Shown one piece after another: positions 17,105 through 25,287 of a stretch of DNA of 64,000 nucleotides. The position numbers and the translations under genes were made by a program. This DNA is from Kitasatospora sp. MAA19 (GTDB taxonomy: Bacteria > Actinomycetota > Actinomycetes > Streptomycetales > Streptomycetaceae). The stretch is from NCBI RefSeq assembly GCF_029894125.1, contig NZ_JARXYZ010000024.1:62001-126000 (forward strand), in the 5' to 3' direction. Below the pieces are notes generated by a model, which was given only the letters and a program-made list of their open reading frames with translations, made no database searches and was not told where the DNA came from. Positions within the stretch are counted from its first letter, which is position 1. Each line of letters begins with the position of its first letter.

Positions 17105-18448
17105 TCAGAACGCCACGGGCAGCGTCGAGAGACCGTGGATGTTGATCTCCTCCCGCCACACCAGTGGTGCGGCGGTGTCGAGTTGCAGGCCCGGGAGCCT
17201 GGTGAGTGTGGCCTCGATCGCGGCGTGCACGATCCGGCGGGCCAGCGTGGCGCCCGGGCAGGCGCGCTTGCCGAGTCCGAACGCGATGTGGGGGTTCGGC
17301 GACCGGTCGGGTGTGAACCGGTCCGGCGCGGGGAAGCGGTCCGCGTCGCGGTTCGCGGCGGCGATGAGCAGGATGACGGGGGCGCCCTGCGGCAGGTGGA
17401 CGCCGCCGATGACGGTGTCCTCCCGGACGACCCGCGACAGGATGGGCGCCGTGCCTTCGTGCCGCAGCATCTCCTCGACGGCGGTCGGGAGCCGGTCCGG
17501 CCCGCGGAGCAGGCGCTGCGCTGGCAGCGGTTGCCGCAGCAGGGTGTTCAGCCCGAGCGTGATGGCGTGGGTCACGTTCTCGTGCAGGCCCAGGATCAGG
17601 TTCGCGGCGACGAGCACCCGCTCGTCGTCGGTGAGCCCGTCGACGGCGAGCAGCGCGCTGAGGGCATCCGGTCCGGGCCGCGCGCGCCGCCGAGCGAGGA
17701 GGTGCGCGAGACAGCTGATCAGGCTGTCGACGGCGGCTTCGCCGTCGGCCATGGCCGCAGTGCCGCTGAATCCTTCGCTGAAGGTGTGGACGATGTCGTG
17801 GACGTCACGGCCGAAGTGCGAGCGGTCCGCCGCCGGGATAGCCAGCAGCTCGGCGCCGACGACGGCCGGCAGCGGGTGGGCCAGGTCCGCGACGAGGTCC
17901 ATGCGGTGCCGGGCCACGACCGGGTCGATCAGCCCGTGGGCGATCGATTCCAGCCGGGCGGGCGGCAACTGGTGACCGGCGGTGGCCAACGCCCGCATCA
18001 TCGCGCGGCGCAGGCGGGTGTGCTCGGGCGGATCGATCTCGTTCAGCAGCCGGCCGAGGAACCGGGTGACCTGCGCGATGCCGGCGTGCTCGGCCGGCGG
18101 GACGTTGGCCAGGACGGTTCGGTAGCCGGTCCGGTGGGACAACCGCGGGTCGCGCAGCGCGGTCACGACGTCCGCGTACCGACAGACCACCCAGGACTGC
18201 ATGGTCTCGCTCCAGTGCACCGGATGCTCGGCCTGCAGCCGGTGGTAGTGCGGGTACGGATCCTCGTGGACCCCGGGCAGGAACGGGTTGTACTGCAGTG
18301 GTGTCCGCTCGACCACCCCGGCGGCCCGCAGCAGCGACTCGATCGCCTGCCGTTCGCCCGCCGGAAGGTCGGTCTGCAGGGCGCGCAGCTTGCCGAGAAC
18401 ACGGCCGATGTCGGTCATCGCGAGGCCGGAATGCGTCAGTTGGGCCAT
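17105..18448 (-). CDS. cytochrome P450 with a precursor-leader-like N-terminus
   Basis: A 447-residue P450. The heme-binding loop is FGLGKRACPG with the cysteine ligand at residue 397; the K-helix ExxR is within EEMLRHE near 325-331. The I-helix reads LGLHENVTH near 286-294, without the usual A-G-x-D/E-T, so oxygen activation may be unusual. Residues 1-45 precede the normal P450 fold and match the leader of the adjacent precursor peptide (TDIGRVLGKL, LPAGERQAIESLL against EDIDAVSQKL, LPPGEQNVLQWLL). ATG 18448 has GGAG six bases upstream. It probably oxidises the modified core peptide. Confidence 0.88.
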   Translation of the reverse strand: MAQLTHSGLAMTDIGRVLGKLRALQTDLPAGERQAIESLLRAAGVVERTPLQYNPFLPGVHEDPYPHYHRLQAEHPVHWSETMQSWVVCRYADVVTALRDPRLSHRTGYRTVLANVPPAEHAGIAQVTRFLGRLLNEIDPPEHTRLRRAMMRALATAGHQLPPARLESIAHGLIDPVVARHRMDLVADLAHPLPAVVGAELLAIPAADRSHFGRDVHDIVHTFSEGFSGTAAMADGEAAVDSLISCLAHLLARRRARPGPDALSALLAVDGLTDDERVLVAANLILGLHENVTHAITLGLNTLLRQPLPAQRLLRGPDRLPTAVEEMLRHEGTAPILSRVVREDTVIGGVHLPQGAPVILLIAAANRDADRFPAPDRFTPDRSPNPHIAFGLGKRACPGATLARRIVHAAIEATLTRLPGLQLDTAAPLVWREEINIHGLSTLPVAF

Positions 18449-18572
18449 CGGGACTCCTCTCCCGCACGTCCGGCCCGGGCCTGGGCGAGGGGCCGGGGTC
18501 GGTGGTCGCGCGCAACCCTGCCCCGTGCGGCGCGCCGGTCGACGGACCGCACGGGGCAAGGCCGGTCGATTG

Positions 18573-18884
18573 TCAGAACATCACGGTGCCGGTCACGCCG
18601 ATGGTGCTGCCGGCGAAGGCCGAGCCGGGCCTCAGCCGGTCGAACTGCGCGATGCCGAGCGAGTCGTCGAGCTGCGCGCGGAATCCCGGCTGCGCCGCCG
18701 GTGTGAGTTCCGCCGGGTCCGCGTTCGCGCTCTGCGTACCGGCGGACGCGGCCCGGCCGAGGAGCCACTGCAGGACGTTCTGCTCGCCCGGCGGCAGCCC
18801 CTTCGCAAAGGACTCGAGCTTCTGGCTGACGGCGTCGATGTCTTCCGCCGTGACCTTGACTTGGCGGACATTCGGATCGGACAC
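18573..18884 (-). CDS. RiPP precursor peptide
   Basis: A 103-residue peptide starting GTG with AGGAGG upstream. Residues 1-48 look like an actinobacterial RiPP leader: VTAEDIDAVSQKLESFAKG, LPPGEQNVLQWLLGRAA. Residues 49-70 are Ala/Pro-rich. The C-terminal part (IAQFDRLRPGSAFAGSTIG, then VTGTVMF) is the likely core, rich in Ile, Val, Thr and Phe side chains that radical SAM and P450 enzymes could modify. It contains no Cys, which excludes a lanthipeptide or sactipeptide type. The gene lies between the P450 and the second radical SAM gene, all on the same strand. The product class is not known to me. Confidence 0.75.
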   Translation of the reverse strand: MSDPNVRQVKVTAEDIDAVSQKLESFAKGLPPGEQNVLQWLLGRAASAGTQSANADPAELTPAAQPGFRAQLDDSLGIAQFDRLRPGSAFAGSTIGVTGTVMF

Positions 18885-18982
18885 GGGTTCCTCCTTCGAC
18901 GGGCCTCTCTACGGACGATGTAGGGGGGTGATGGGTTGTTCGGTTCCGGCTGGGGGTCGGTACCGCGCGGACGCCGGTCCGT

Positions 18983-20887
18983 TCACCAGTTGGGATTGAT
19001 CGGCAGCGCCAGACTCAGGTACCGGTCGTTCTCGCGCAGCATCAGGCCGAGTGCGGTGAACTCGTCCAGTGCCGCCTGCACGGCGCCCCGGTCGGCCTCG
19101 ACGTCCGACGCCTCGCCGACCAGGTCGACGATCCGGGACGCGCTGTGTTCGGCGGGCGTGCAGCACTCGTAGACCGCGGCCGCGAGTTCATCGAACGAGA
19201 GGACCTGCGCGGGACCGGATCCGCGACCGTCGGTGACGGTCAGCCGGCCGGCACCTCGCTGGTAGACCAGGTAGGGCGGCTGGTCGCTCGCCCACCGCTG
19301 CTGCCAATCTTCAAGGTAGCTCGCCAACTCCTCGTGCGCAGCCGCTGGCACGGTTTCGACCGCGTCGTAGGAGAAGAAGTAGGCGATGCGGTCGAGCTCG
19401 ACGGCGTCCGGATAGACGAAGGCGTAAGCCTGCTCGGGCCGGACGTTGACGATGCCCAGCTCGGCTCGCTGCGTGAAGTTGGGGCTGAACCGCTCCAGCC
19501 AGATCCTGCCGAGCGACTCGGGTGGCTGCAGGTGCGGGACCAACCGGGCCGTCGCCAGCTGCTGTTCGTAGTCCTCGGGCCGCTCGCCCGGGAACCCCAC
19601 CAGGATGTTCCAGTGCATGCTGACCCCGTGATAGCGGCCCCACTTGAGGGCGCGCACGTTCTGGACGGCCGTGGTGCCCTTGCGCATCAGCTGCAACACG
19701 TGCGTGCTCAGGCTCTCGATGCCGGGCTGCAGGTGGCGGACGCCGCCCCGGGCCAGTCGCCGGATCTGCTCGTGGGAGAGGTTCGCCTTGGTCTCGTAGA
19801 AGAAGGTGTAGTCGCGCCGGAGTTCGGCGAGCCGGTCGAAGACCCCCTCGATGTAGTGCAGGTCGACGATGTTGTCCACGGCGACGAGTTGGTAGACCGC
19901 GTAGCGTTCGGCGAGTTCGTCGATGCCGCGCAGGGCCCGTTCGGGGGATTTGCTGCGGAAGGCCATGCCGAGGCCGTTGAGTCCGCAGAAGGTGCAGTGG
20001 TGCTTGGCCCCCCACCAGCAGCCTCGCGCCGTCTCGAAGGGCAGGCTGACCCGGTGGCCGTTCGTGCCGGCGGGCAGTCCGAGTTGCTGGGCGGTGGTGA
20101 AGTAGGTGTCGTAGTCGGGTTCGGGCAGGACGTCGAGGTTGGTGACCTGTGGTGCTCGTCCGGCGAAGCGGACGGCGCCGTCCGGGGCGCGGGTGGCGAC
20201 GCCGGGTACGGTCGTCGGGTCGCCGTCGTCGGCGAGTGCCCGGACGAGTGCGGGCAGTGCCTCGTCGCCCTCGCCGATGACGGCGTAGTCGATCCAGGGC
20301 AGGGCCCGTACGTATTCCAGGCCCATCTCGTCCTCGAAGTTGGCGCCGCCGAACACCGTGACCAGGGAGGGGAATTCCTCCTTGAGGCGCCGTGCCAGCG
20401 CGAGCGCGGCGCAGTTCTGCTCGAAGATCGAGGAGAAGCCGACCACGTCGAAGGCGGACCAGTCGACCCGCCGAACGCACTCCTCGACGAACCCCGGCAG
20501 CACCCGCTCCCGCAGGTCCAGCAAGAAGTTGACGTCGCGGTCCATCGCCCGCAGGTGCTCGCCGAGATCACCCCGCAGCGCCTCCACGTAGCCGGAGGCG
20601 TCGTGCGCGTCCGCGCGGAAGGCGGCGCGGGAGAAGAGCCACTCGCCGAGCAGGAGGGTGCGGTCGTTGCACAGGACCTCGTAGAGGTCCCAACCGAGCG
20701 ACGCGGCCAGGTCCAGGTTGAAGTAAAGCGACGTCGCGGGGACACCGTGCCGTCGCAGCACCGCTGTCAGCAGCCCGAGCTGGATCGAGGGACTGCGCGC
20801 GGACGTGAAGGGCATGTTGACGAGCGCGACGCGCGGTGCCGTCCCCTTCGGCCGGGGCGGCCCGACCGGCCACAGGGTCTCGTCCAT
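18983..20887 (-). CDS. B12-binding radical SAM RiPP-maturation enzyme 2
   Basis: A 634-residue paralogue of the enzyme at 14258-16186. The cobalamin-binding-like region starts VALVNMPFTSARSPSIQLG, the cluster motif is C290-x7-C298-x2-C301 in GCWWGAKHHCTFCGLNG, and the protein again ends LALPINPNW. ATG 20887 is favoured over GTG 20902 because GGGAG is six bases before it. It is probably the first gene of the operon (this enzyme, precursor, P450, methyltransferase, enzyme 1). Two diverged enzymes suggest two different sites on the peptide. The central 610 bases are almost identical to enzyme 1. Confidence 0.88.
   Translation of the reverse strand: MDETLWPVGPPRPKGTAPRVALVNMPFTSARSPSIQLGLLTAVLRRHGVPATSLYFNLDLAASLGWDLYEVLCNDRTLLLGEWLFSRAAFRADAHDASGYVEALRGDLGEHLRAMDRDVNFLLDLRERVLPGFVEECVRRVDWSAFDVVGFSSIFEQNCAALALARRLKEEFPSLVTVFGGANFEDEMGLEYVRALPWIDYAVIGEGDEALPALVRALADDGDPTTVPGVATRAPDGAVRFAGRAPQVTNLDVLPEPDYDTYFTTAQQLGLPAGTNGHRVSLPFETARGCWWGAKHHCTFCGLNGLGMAFRSKSPERALRGIDELAERYAVYQLVAVDNIVDLHYIEGVFDRLAELRRDYTFFYETKANLSHEQIRRLARGGVRHLQPGIESLSTHVLQLMRKGTTAVQNVRALKWGRYHGVSMHWNILVGFPGERPEDYEQQLATARLVPHLQPPESLGRIWLERFSPNFTQRAELGIVNVRPEQAYAFVYPDAVELDRIAYFFSYDAVETVPAAAHEELASYLEDWQQRWASDQPPYLVYQRGAGRLTVTDGRGSGPAQVLSFDELAAAVYECCTPAEHSASRIVDLVGEASDVEADRGAVQAALDEFTALGLMLRENDRYLSLALPINPNW
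19911..20523. repeat. near-identical tract shared by the two radical SAM genes (copy 2)
   Basis: Partner of 15204-15816 at a constant offset of 4707 bases. The tract covers the end of the cobalamin-binding domain, the radical SAM cluster motif and the start of the TIM barrel. The unmatched island is 20047-20071. Confidence 0.88.
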
Positions 20888-21651
20888 CGGTTTCTCCCGC
20901 ACGGCTCGTCGTGGTCACGTGGATCGACAGGCTCTGGCGAGTTCCTTCACCCCGACGCCAGGCGGCGCGCCACGGAGGCAGGTGGTCGACCACCCGCGGC
21001 CGACAACGGCCGCCTCCATCGTGTGGCAACGTCTCACCACAGCGTAAGTGCGGACACCGGTCACCGCCCGGGACGCACCCCGCTCGGCGCCCGTCCGGAG
21101 GTGGTGCGGATCGCGGACTACGCCCGCCGCCGAGCCGGCCGGTGACAGGCTGCGCGGTGGGGCGGGGAGCGGCCTAACCTGGAAGGGCGCGTACGGTGCG
21201 TGGCCTGCGGGCCTGCGGGCCTGCGGGCCGGTGTGCCCGTGGGCCGTCGACGGAAGCGGTGGCCATGACGGTGATCTCGGCGGCTCCGTTCTACCGACTG
21301 GCGGCCCGGGCTGCCCGGTGGGGCCGCGCTGCTACGCGAGTGCGCCGCCCGGGGTTGGACGGTGGTGCTGACCGGGCCGGGGCCGGCCGGGGTGCCTTAG
21401 CGATTCGCCGCCTTCATACGGGTTCCACGATGAAGCGCCGATGGATGCGATCATAGTTCCGTCATAGATGTGCAAACTTCACCGGCATTCACTCGATCGT
21501 GTAGTGGCGTTTTCCGCCAGCAACGAGGAATGATTCTTCTCGCTCGGCCCGCGAAATCCCGTGCGGGATTTCGCGGGCCTCCCGACAGGGGCTTCCCATT
21601 AATATGATCAATGGGAGTGGGGTGTCGTTCGATCATGAAAGAGGGCTCACG
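20888..21651. other. upstream region of RiPP operon, possible flavoprotein debris
   Basis: No intact gene is seen in these 760 bases. Forward text at about 21260-21400 gives short protein-like scraps (VISAAPFYRLAARAA in one frame, CAARGWTVVLTG in another) that resemble a decayed flavoprotein. Three 8-base CCTGCGGG repeats lie at 21204-21227. The operon promoter should lie near 20900-20950, but no convincing -35/-10 pair was found. Confidence 0.35.
21546..21579. terminator. hairpin, 15-bp stem
   Basis: Perfect 15-base arms (GGCCCGCGAAATCCC and its complement) with a GTGC loop. It lies about 70 bases before the DUF397 gene and would end transcription coming from the left. Confidence 0.65.
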
Positions 21652-21888
21652 ATGGAGATCTTCAACGGCATGGCGGCGGACACCATCAAGGCCAAGAGTC
21701 CATGGCAGAAGGCCAGGCGCAGCGTGAGCAACGGGTCCTGCGTGGAGTTGCGCTCGCTGGACAACGGTGAGGTGGCGGTCCGAAACAGCCGGCACCAGGG
21801 GGGTCCGGCCCTGGTTTTCACTCGCGCCGAGATCTCTGCCCTGTTGGACGGTGCCCGTAACGGGGAATTCGATCATCTGGCGGTTTGA
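21652..21888 (+). CDS. DUF397 protein
   Basis: A 78-residue DUF397 protein. The family core is visible as the KSPWQKARRS segment, then SNGSCVELRSLDNGEVAVRN and a closing FTRAEISALLDGARNGEFD. DUF397 proteins are small partners encoded next to XRE/DUF5753 regulators in Streptomyces, acting like an antitoxin/toxin-style or BldB/WhiJ-type regulatory pair. Here it lies upstream of the XRE gene rather than downstream as is common. ATG 21652 follows a GAGGG; a longer start at 21604 would add an unlike segment. Confidence 0.85.
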   Translation: MEIFNGMAADTIKAKSPWQKARRSVSNGSCVELRSLDNGEVAVRNSRHQGGPALVFTRAEISALLDGARNGEFDHLAV

Positions 21889-22001
21889 TCTTCAGCGGAC
21901 GACGGATTCCCGTCTTAGCTGATTGATGTGACGGCCGGGCCCCCTTCGTGCGAAACTCATCCGGTTAGCTCAAAGGTTGGGATAAAGCACCTGGGGGGCC
22001 A

Positions 22002-22973
22002 ATGGCCGTCGACACATTCATTTCTGGCCGCGGGGGCGGCGCGGACCGGCCGTGGGCGGAGGCAGGCCTGCTCCTGGGCGCCCACCTGGAGGTCGCGCGC
22101 GGGCGCCGCACGCAGAGCGAGGTGGTGGAGGCGACTAACAAGCGGGTCAGCACGTCGTACTACAGCCGTCTTGAACGCGGCGAGGTGCGGATCGACAAGC
22201 CGCACATCGTGTCCATCATCCTGGACGCCCTGAAGGTTGCGCCGGGCACCCACCACGACCACCTGACTGCCCTCGCGTTCGCCGCGTCGAAGGAGGGCTG
22301 GGCGTCGAGGTTCCGCAGCGGGCACCGCGAGGTGGTGCCCGACTCGATGCTCCGGCTTACCTCGTTGGAGGAGTCAGCTACCGAATTCTTCGTGGTGGAT
22401 CGCAATGCGATCCCCGGCCAGCTCCAGACCGAGGCGTACTCCAGGCTCGTCACCCGTTACACCCTGCCGGCCAGCCTGAGGGACGCCGGTCTGCAGGAAG
22501 TGGTCGTCGGTCTGCGGGCCGAGCGCCGTACCCGGTTCGCGGGGCGGCTGATCACGGATCAGCCCAAGGGTCGGTTCTTCATCGAGGAGGCTTTGCTCTA
22601 CGCGGACTTCGGCCACCCGGAGGTGCTGATCGACCAGCTGCAGGAGCTGCTCGGCCTCGTGGAGAACCGGGCCCTGCCGGTCGGCATCCGGGTGATGACC
22701 GCGCGGGCTCCCCTGGCCGTCCCGGTGAGCACCCTTGCCCGTCTCGGGTTCCGCAAGGAGCTCGCGGACGCGGTCCCCGACGTCATCTACAACGAGGCGG
22801 GCCGCACTGCGTCCTTCCACCGCGGCTCGCTCCCCGGGGTCAACGAGGTGGCCGACCCCGACTACGTGGACCTCGACGATCTCATCGACAACGTGCTCAT
22901 GAGGGCTCCCGGTTACCGCGACAGCCGCCGGCTCATCGAGAACGCCCTGATGGAGGCCCAGCTCCGCCTGTAG
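22002..22973 (+). CDS. XRE-type regulator with DUF5753 domain
   Basis: A 323-residue regulator. The N-terminal helix-turn-helix (GAHLEVARGRRTQSEVVEAT, then STSYYSRLERGEVRIDKPHI) covers about residues 24-75. The rest is a DUF5753 (Scr1-type) effector domain with FFVVDRNAIPGQLQTEAYS, RFFIEEALLYADFG and a conserved VDLDDLIDNVL near the end. With DUF397 partners these proteins control development or antibiotic genes in Streptomyces. It lies 113 bases after the DUF397 gene on the same strand, so the two are probably co-regulated. Confidence 0.88.
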   Translation: MAVDTFISGRGGGADRPWAEAGLLLGAHLEVARGRRTQSEVVEATNKRVSTSYYSRLERGEVRIDKPHIVSIILDALKVAPGTHHDHLTALAFAASKEGWASRFRSGHREVVPDSMLRLTSLEESATEFFVVDRNAIPGQLQTEAYSRLVTRYTLPASLRDAGLQEVVVGLRAERRTRFAGRLITDQPKGRFFIEEALLYADFGHPEVLIDQLQELLGLVENRALPVGIRVMTARAPLAVPVSTLARLGFRKELADAVPDVIYNEAGRTASFHRGSLPGVNEVADPDYVDLDDLIDNVLMRAPGYRDSRRLIENALMEAQLRL

Positions 22974-23013
22974 TAGCAGAGCCGGGCCCGCGAAACGGGC
23001 GGGCGCGTTCGGG

Positions 23014-23838
23014 TCAGACGACCCGGGCGAGCCCGCCGAACTCGATCCACTCCAAGGTCGCCTGCCGGGCGGGCGCCTGAGCGTCGGGATACCAGTCGGT
23101 GACGTCCACCAGGCCGGGGGGCTCGACGACGAGCCTGTCGATTTCGAAGAAGCCGCGGACGTCGGCCTCTGTGCGCACGCGCCCCCACTTGCCGCCGGTC
23201 TGCTGCTGCATCAGCTCGGTTACGGTGTCGCGGACGGTGGCGTCGTCGCTGACCAGTTGACAGACCACCACGACGCTGCCCGGGGCGAGCAGGCTCACCA
23301 TTCGTTCGATGATCGCCTTCGGGTCGCCGTTGTCCCGGTCGGGGACGCAGTGGAGTACGGAGACGAAGAGTGCGGCAACCGGCTCGGCCAGGTCGATCCT
23401 GCCTTTCAGGCTGGCCACTATCGCGGGCGTGTCCGCCATGTCGGCGTTGAGGATCACCGCGTTCGGGCTCTCGTCCAAAACGGCTCTGCCGTAGCCGAGG
23501 ACCATCGGATCGTTGTCGACGTACACCACGCGCGCGTCCGGATGGATGGCTTCGGCGACCTCGTGGACGTTGCTCTGGGTGGGCAGGCCCGAGCCGTGAT
23601 CGATGAACTGCTTGATCCCGTAGGTTTCGGCGATGTGCCTGACCACACGGATCAGGAAGCTGCGGTTGTTGAGCGCCAGTTCACGGCTGCTCGGTGCGGT
23701 CTTCAGCAGCTCCTCGACCGCCCTGCGGTCGGACGGGTAGTTGCGGTTTCCTCCAAGCAGGAAGTCGTACATGCGAGCCGCACTTGGCCTGGCCCTGTCA
23801 ATAGGCTCTTGCCAATCGTTGGCTTCGTTCCGGTTCAC
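23014..23838 (-). CDS. DUF574-family SAM-dependent methyltransferase
   Basis: A 274-residue DUF574 (S-adenosyl methyltransferase-like) protein. The signature start RPSAARMYDFLLGGNRNYP, the FIDHGSGLPTQSNVHEVA nucleotide-binding segment, VVYVDNDPMVLGYGRAVL and the final DWYPDAQAPAR are all present. Many copies occur per Streptomyces genome, often next to XRE/DUF397 regulators, with no proven substrate. A BldD-like box lies 47 bases upstream of the start. It is transcribed convergently with the XRE gene. Confidence 0.9.
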   Translation of the reverse strand: MNRNEANDWQEPIDRARPSAARMYDFLLGGNRNYPSDRRAVEELLKTAPSSRELALNNRSFLIRVVRHIAETYGIKQFIDHGSGLPTQSNVHEVAEAIHPDARVVYVDNDPMVLGYGRAVLDESPNAVILNADMADTPAIVASLKGRIDLAEPVAALFVSVLHCVPDRDNGDPKAIIERMVSLLAPGSVVVVCQLVSDDATVRDTVTELMQQQTGGKWGRVRTEADVRGFFEIDRLVVEPPGLVDVTDWYPDAQAPARQATLEWIEFGGLARVV

Positions 23839-23884
23839 CCGCTACCCCCTGCGTGATGCGAACTTCAGTGCCAACGATCAAGTA

Positions 23885-23897
23885 TGACGCTGCGTCA
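23885..23897. promoter_or_regulatory. BldD-like box
   Basis: TGACGCTGCGTCA fits the BldD consensus TnACnCwGnGTnA and is the core of a longer palindrome, TATGACGC-T-GCGTCATA (23883-23899). It lies in the upstream region of the DUF574 gene. BldD with cyclic-di-GMP represses developmental genes in Streptomyces. Confidence 0.65.
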
Positions 23898-24023
23898 TAA
23901 TATGCCGTGATCCGAAGTGTCGAAACCACACGTGAGGGTGAAGGCGGTTAAGACATGGCAAAGAGCCTGGCCAACCGGAGCATTCGGGGCCGGTTCGCCA
24001 GGCTGTCGGGTCGGTCGACGGTG

Positions 24024-24443
24024 TCAGGCGCCCCCGATGGAATCGCGGCCGGTCCGCCAGCGACGGGCGGCCTTCAGCTGGACGTGGACGGCGGGTTCAT
24101 CCAGCCCCATCAGTGCGGCCGCGGCGGCCGGTTCCAGGCCGAGGAACTCGTGCAGCAGCGCGGCATCGGCGGCCCGGGCAGGCATGACGCGGTGGAGGGC
24201 ATCCGAAGGGGAGGTCGGCGCATTCTTGCAGGCCACGGAGACGGCCTCGCGCAGGGCCCGCCAGGTGAAGGCCGCAGGATCGTCGCGCAGCGCCCACGCC
24301 CAGTCTGCCTCCGCCCTGCGCAGAACGAGCGCGACGACCTGCTCGGCGAGGCCGGCGTCGCCCAAGCGCGCCCGCGCGTACATCTCGTAGTGACCGTAGT
24401 GCAGTTCAACGAACGCGGCGTAGCCGACAGGGGTTAGGGACAC
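24024..24443 (-). CDS. sigma-70 region-like hypothetical protein
   Basis: A 139-residue protein reminiscent of small ECF-type sigma factors. It starts GYAAFVELHYGHYEMYARAR, a region-2-like helix, and ends with AAAAALMGLDEPAVHVQLKA, a region-4-like helix-turn-helix. The middle is shorter than in real sigma factors and region 2.4 is not convincing, so it could be a sigma-like regulator or only a distant relative. A further reverse gene lies upstream at 24591-24854. Confidence 0.5.
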   Translation of the reverse strand: MSLTPVGYAAFVELHYGHYEMYARARLGDAGLAEQVVALVLRRAEADWAWALRDDPAAFTWRALREAVSVACKNAPTSPSDALHRVMPARAADAALLHEFLGLEPAAAAALMGLDEPAVHVQLKAARRWRTGRDSIGGA

Positions 24444-24590
24444 GAGGGCTCCGTTCGGCGTCGATGTCGGGAGGAACGCGCCCGGCCGCAGCAGGGGGGC
24501 GCGAAGGCGCGCACAGCGGCGCGGAAGAGGGTGGGCGCGGCGGCCGGTCCGGGTGCCCTTATGTGCCCGGACCGGTTTGCGAGGGCGGGC

Positions 24591-24854
24591 TCAGAAACCG
24601 CGGACCCAGATCCAATCGAAGCCGGTATTGCGGCACATCCTCAGTACACCGAGGATCAACGCCGTGCGCGCCCACTCCGCCTCGACGGGCGACAGAACCG
24701 CCCACGTGAGCACCAACGGGGCGAGGGCTGCGTGCAGTTGCACCGCACCGCGGATGGCGCGCACTCCGCGCAATCCCGCGAAGGGGCCGCTGCCCCTGCT
24801 AGCGTGAGCAAACACCTCGGGCAGAGCCCGTCCAGGAGCAGGTCGGTCGTACAT
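24591..24854 (-). CDS. hypothetical protein
   Basis: An 87-residue protein started at ATG 24854, with a GGAGG about 11 bases upstream; ATG 24872 is a longer alternative. The middle (GLRGVRAIRGAVQLHAALA, then VLTWAVLSPVEAEWARTAL) is helical and moderately hydrophobic, perhaps with one membrane-associated segment. There is no recognised family. It is oriented like the sigma-like gene to its left. Confidence 0.4.
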   Translation of the reverse strand: MYDRPAPGRALPEVFAHASRGSGPFAGLRGVRAIRGAVQLHAALAPLVLTWAVLSPVEAEWARTALILGVLRMCRNTGFDWIWVRGF

Positions 24855-24872
24855 AGGTAGGCGTACCTCCAT

Positions 24873-25203
24873 GGCTGGCCTGACAGCCTCGTCCGGTGGT
24901 GATGACACCGGGCGAGGCAACCCCCGTGTGGGGTAGGGCCGTTGCGAAGAAACGTAGCGCGCCGACCGGTCGTCGGTCTCCCTGGAAGGCCCCACGCAAT
25001 CCTCCCCGTTTAGCCGGACACACTGACGCTGAACAGGGAACCGGTTCCGCGTCAAACTGATCAAAAACGGTCACGGGAGGGTGCCGCCCCGAAGCCCCGG
25101 TTCTTCTCTGAGAATCCGATTACCGTCGCCGGCCCGACGGTGATCTGCGAACACTCGGGGCCTGCCAGTAGCGCGCGCGGCAAGATCCGAAAGAGGGGCC
25201 CTA
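24873..25203. other. spacer left of the IS630-type element
   Basis: No gene is supported in about 330 bases. A 12-base palindrome GGAACCGGTTCC at 25037-25048 could be an operator for the reverse gene ending at 24591. The TA at 25202-25203 is one copy of the IS630 target duplication. Confidence 0.35.
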
Positions 25204-25287
25204 GTGCCGCATCAGGCAACGTTGGCCCTCTTCTGACGAGTCGCCCGGCTGCTACGGTCGGTGGCGCCGGGCGGTCAGAATGATCAC

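Noticed and set aside
18573..18884. Lanthipeptide or thiopeptide precursor
   Set aside because: There is no Cys in the peptide and no lanthionine synthetase or cyclodehydratase gene nearby.
19145..21145. Long forward open frame opposite the second radical SAM gene
   Set aside because: Same antisense composition; it ends in the gene-free upstream region. Only its last residues look protein-like and they cannot be tied to a family.
21204..21227. CRISPR-like short repeats
   Set aside because: Three directly adjacent 8-base units with no spacers; this is a simple tandem repeat.
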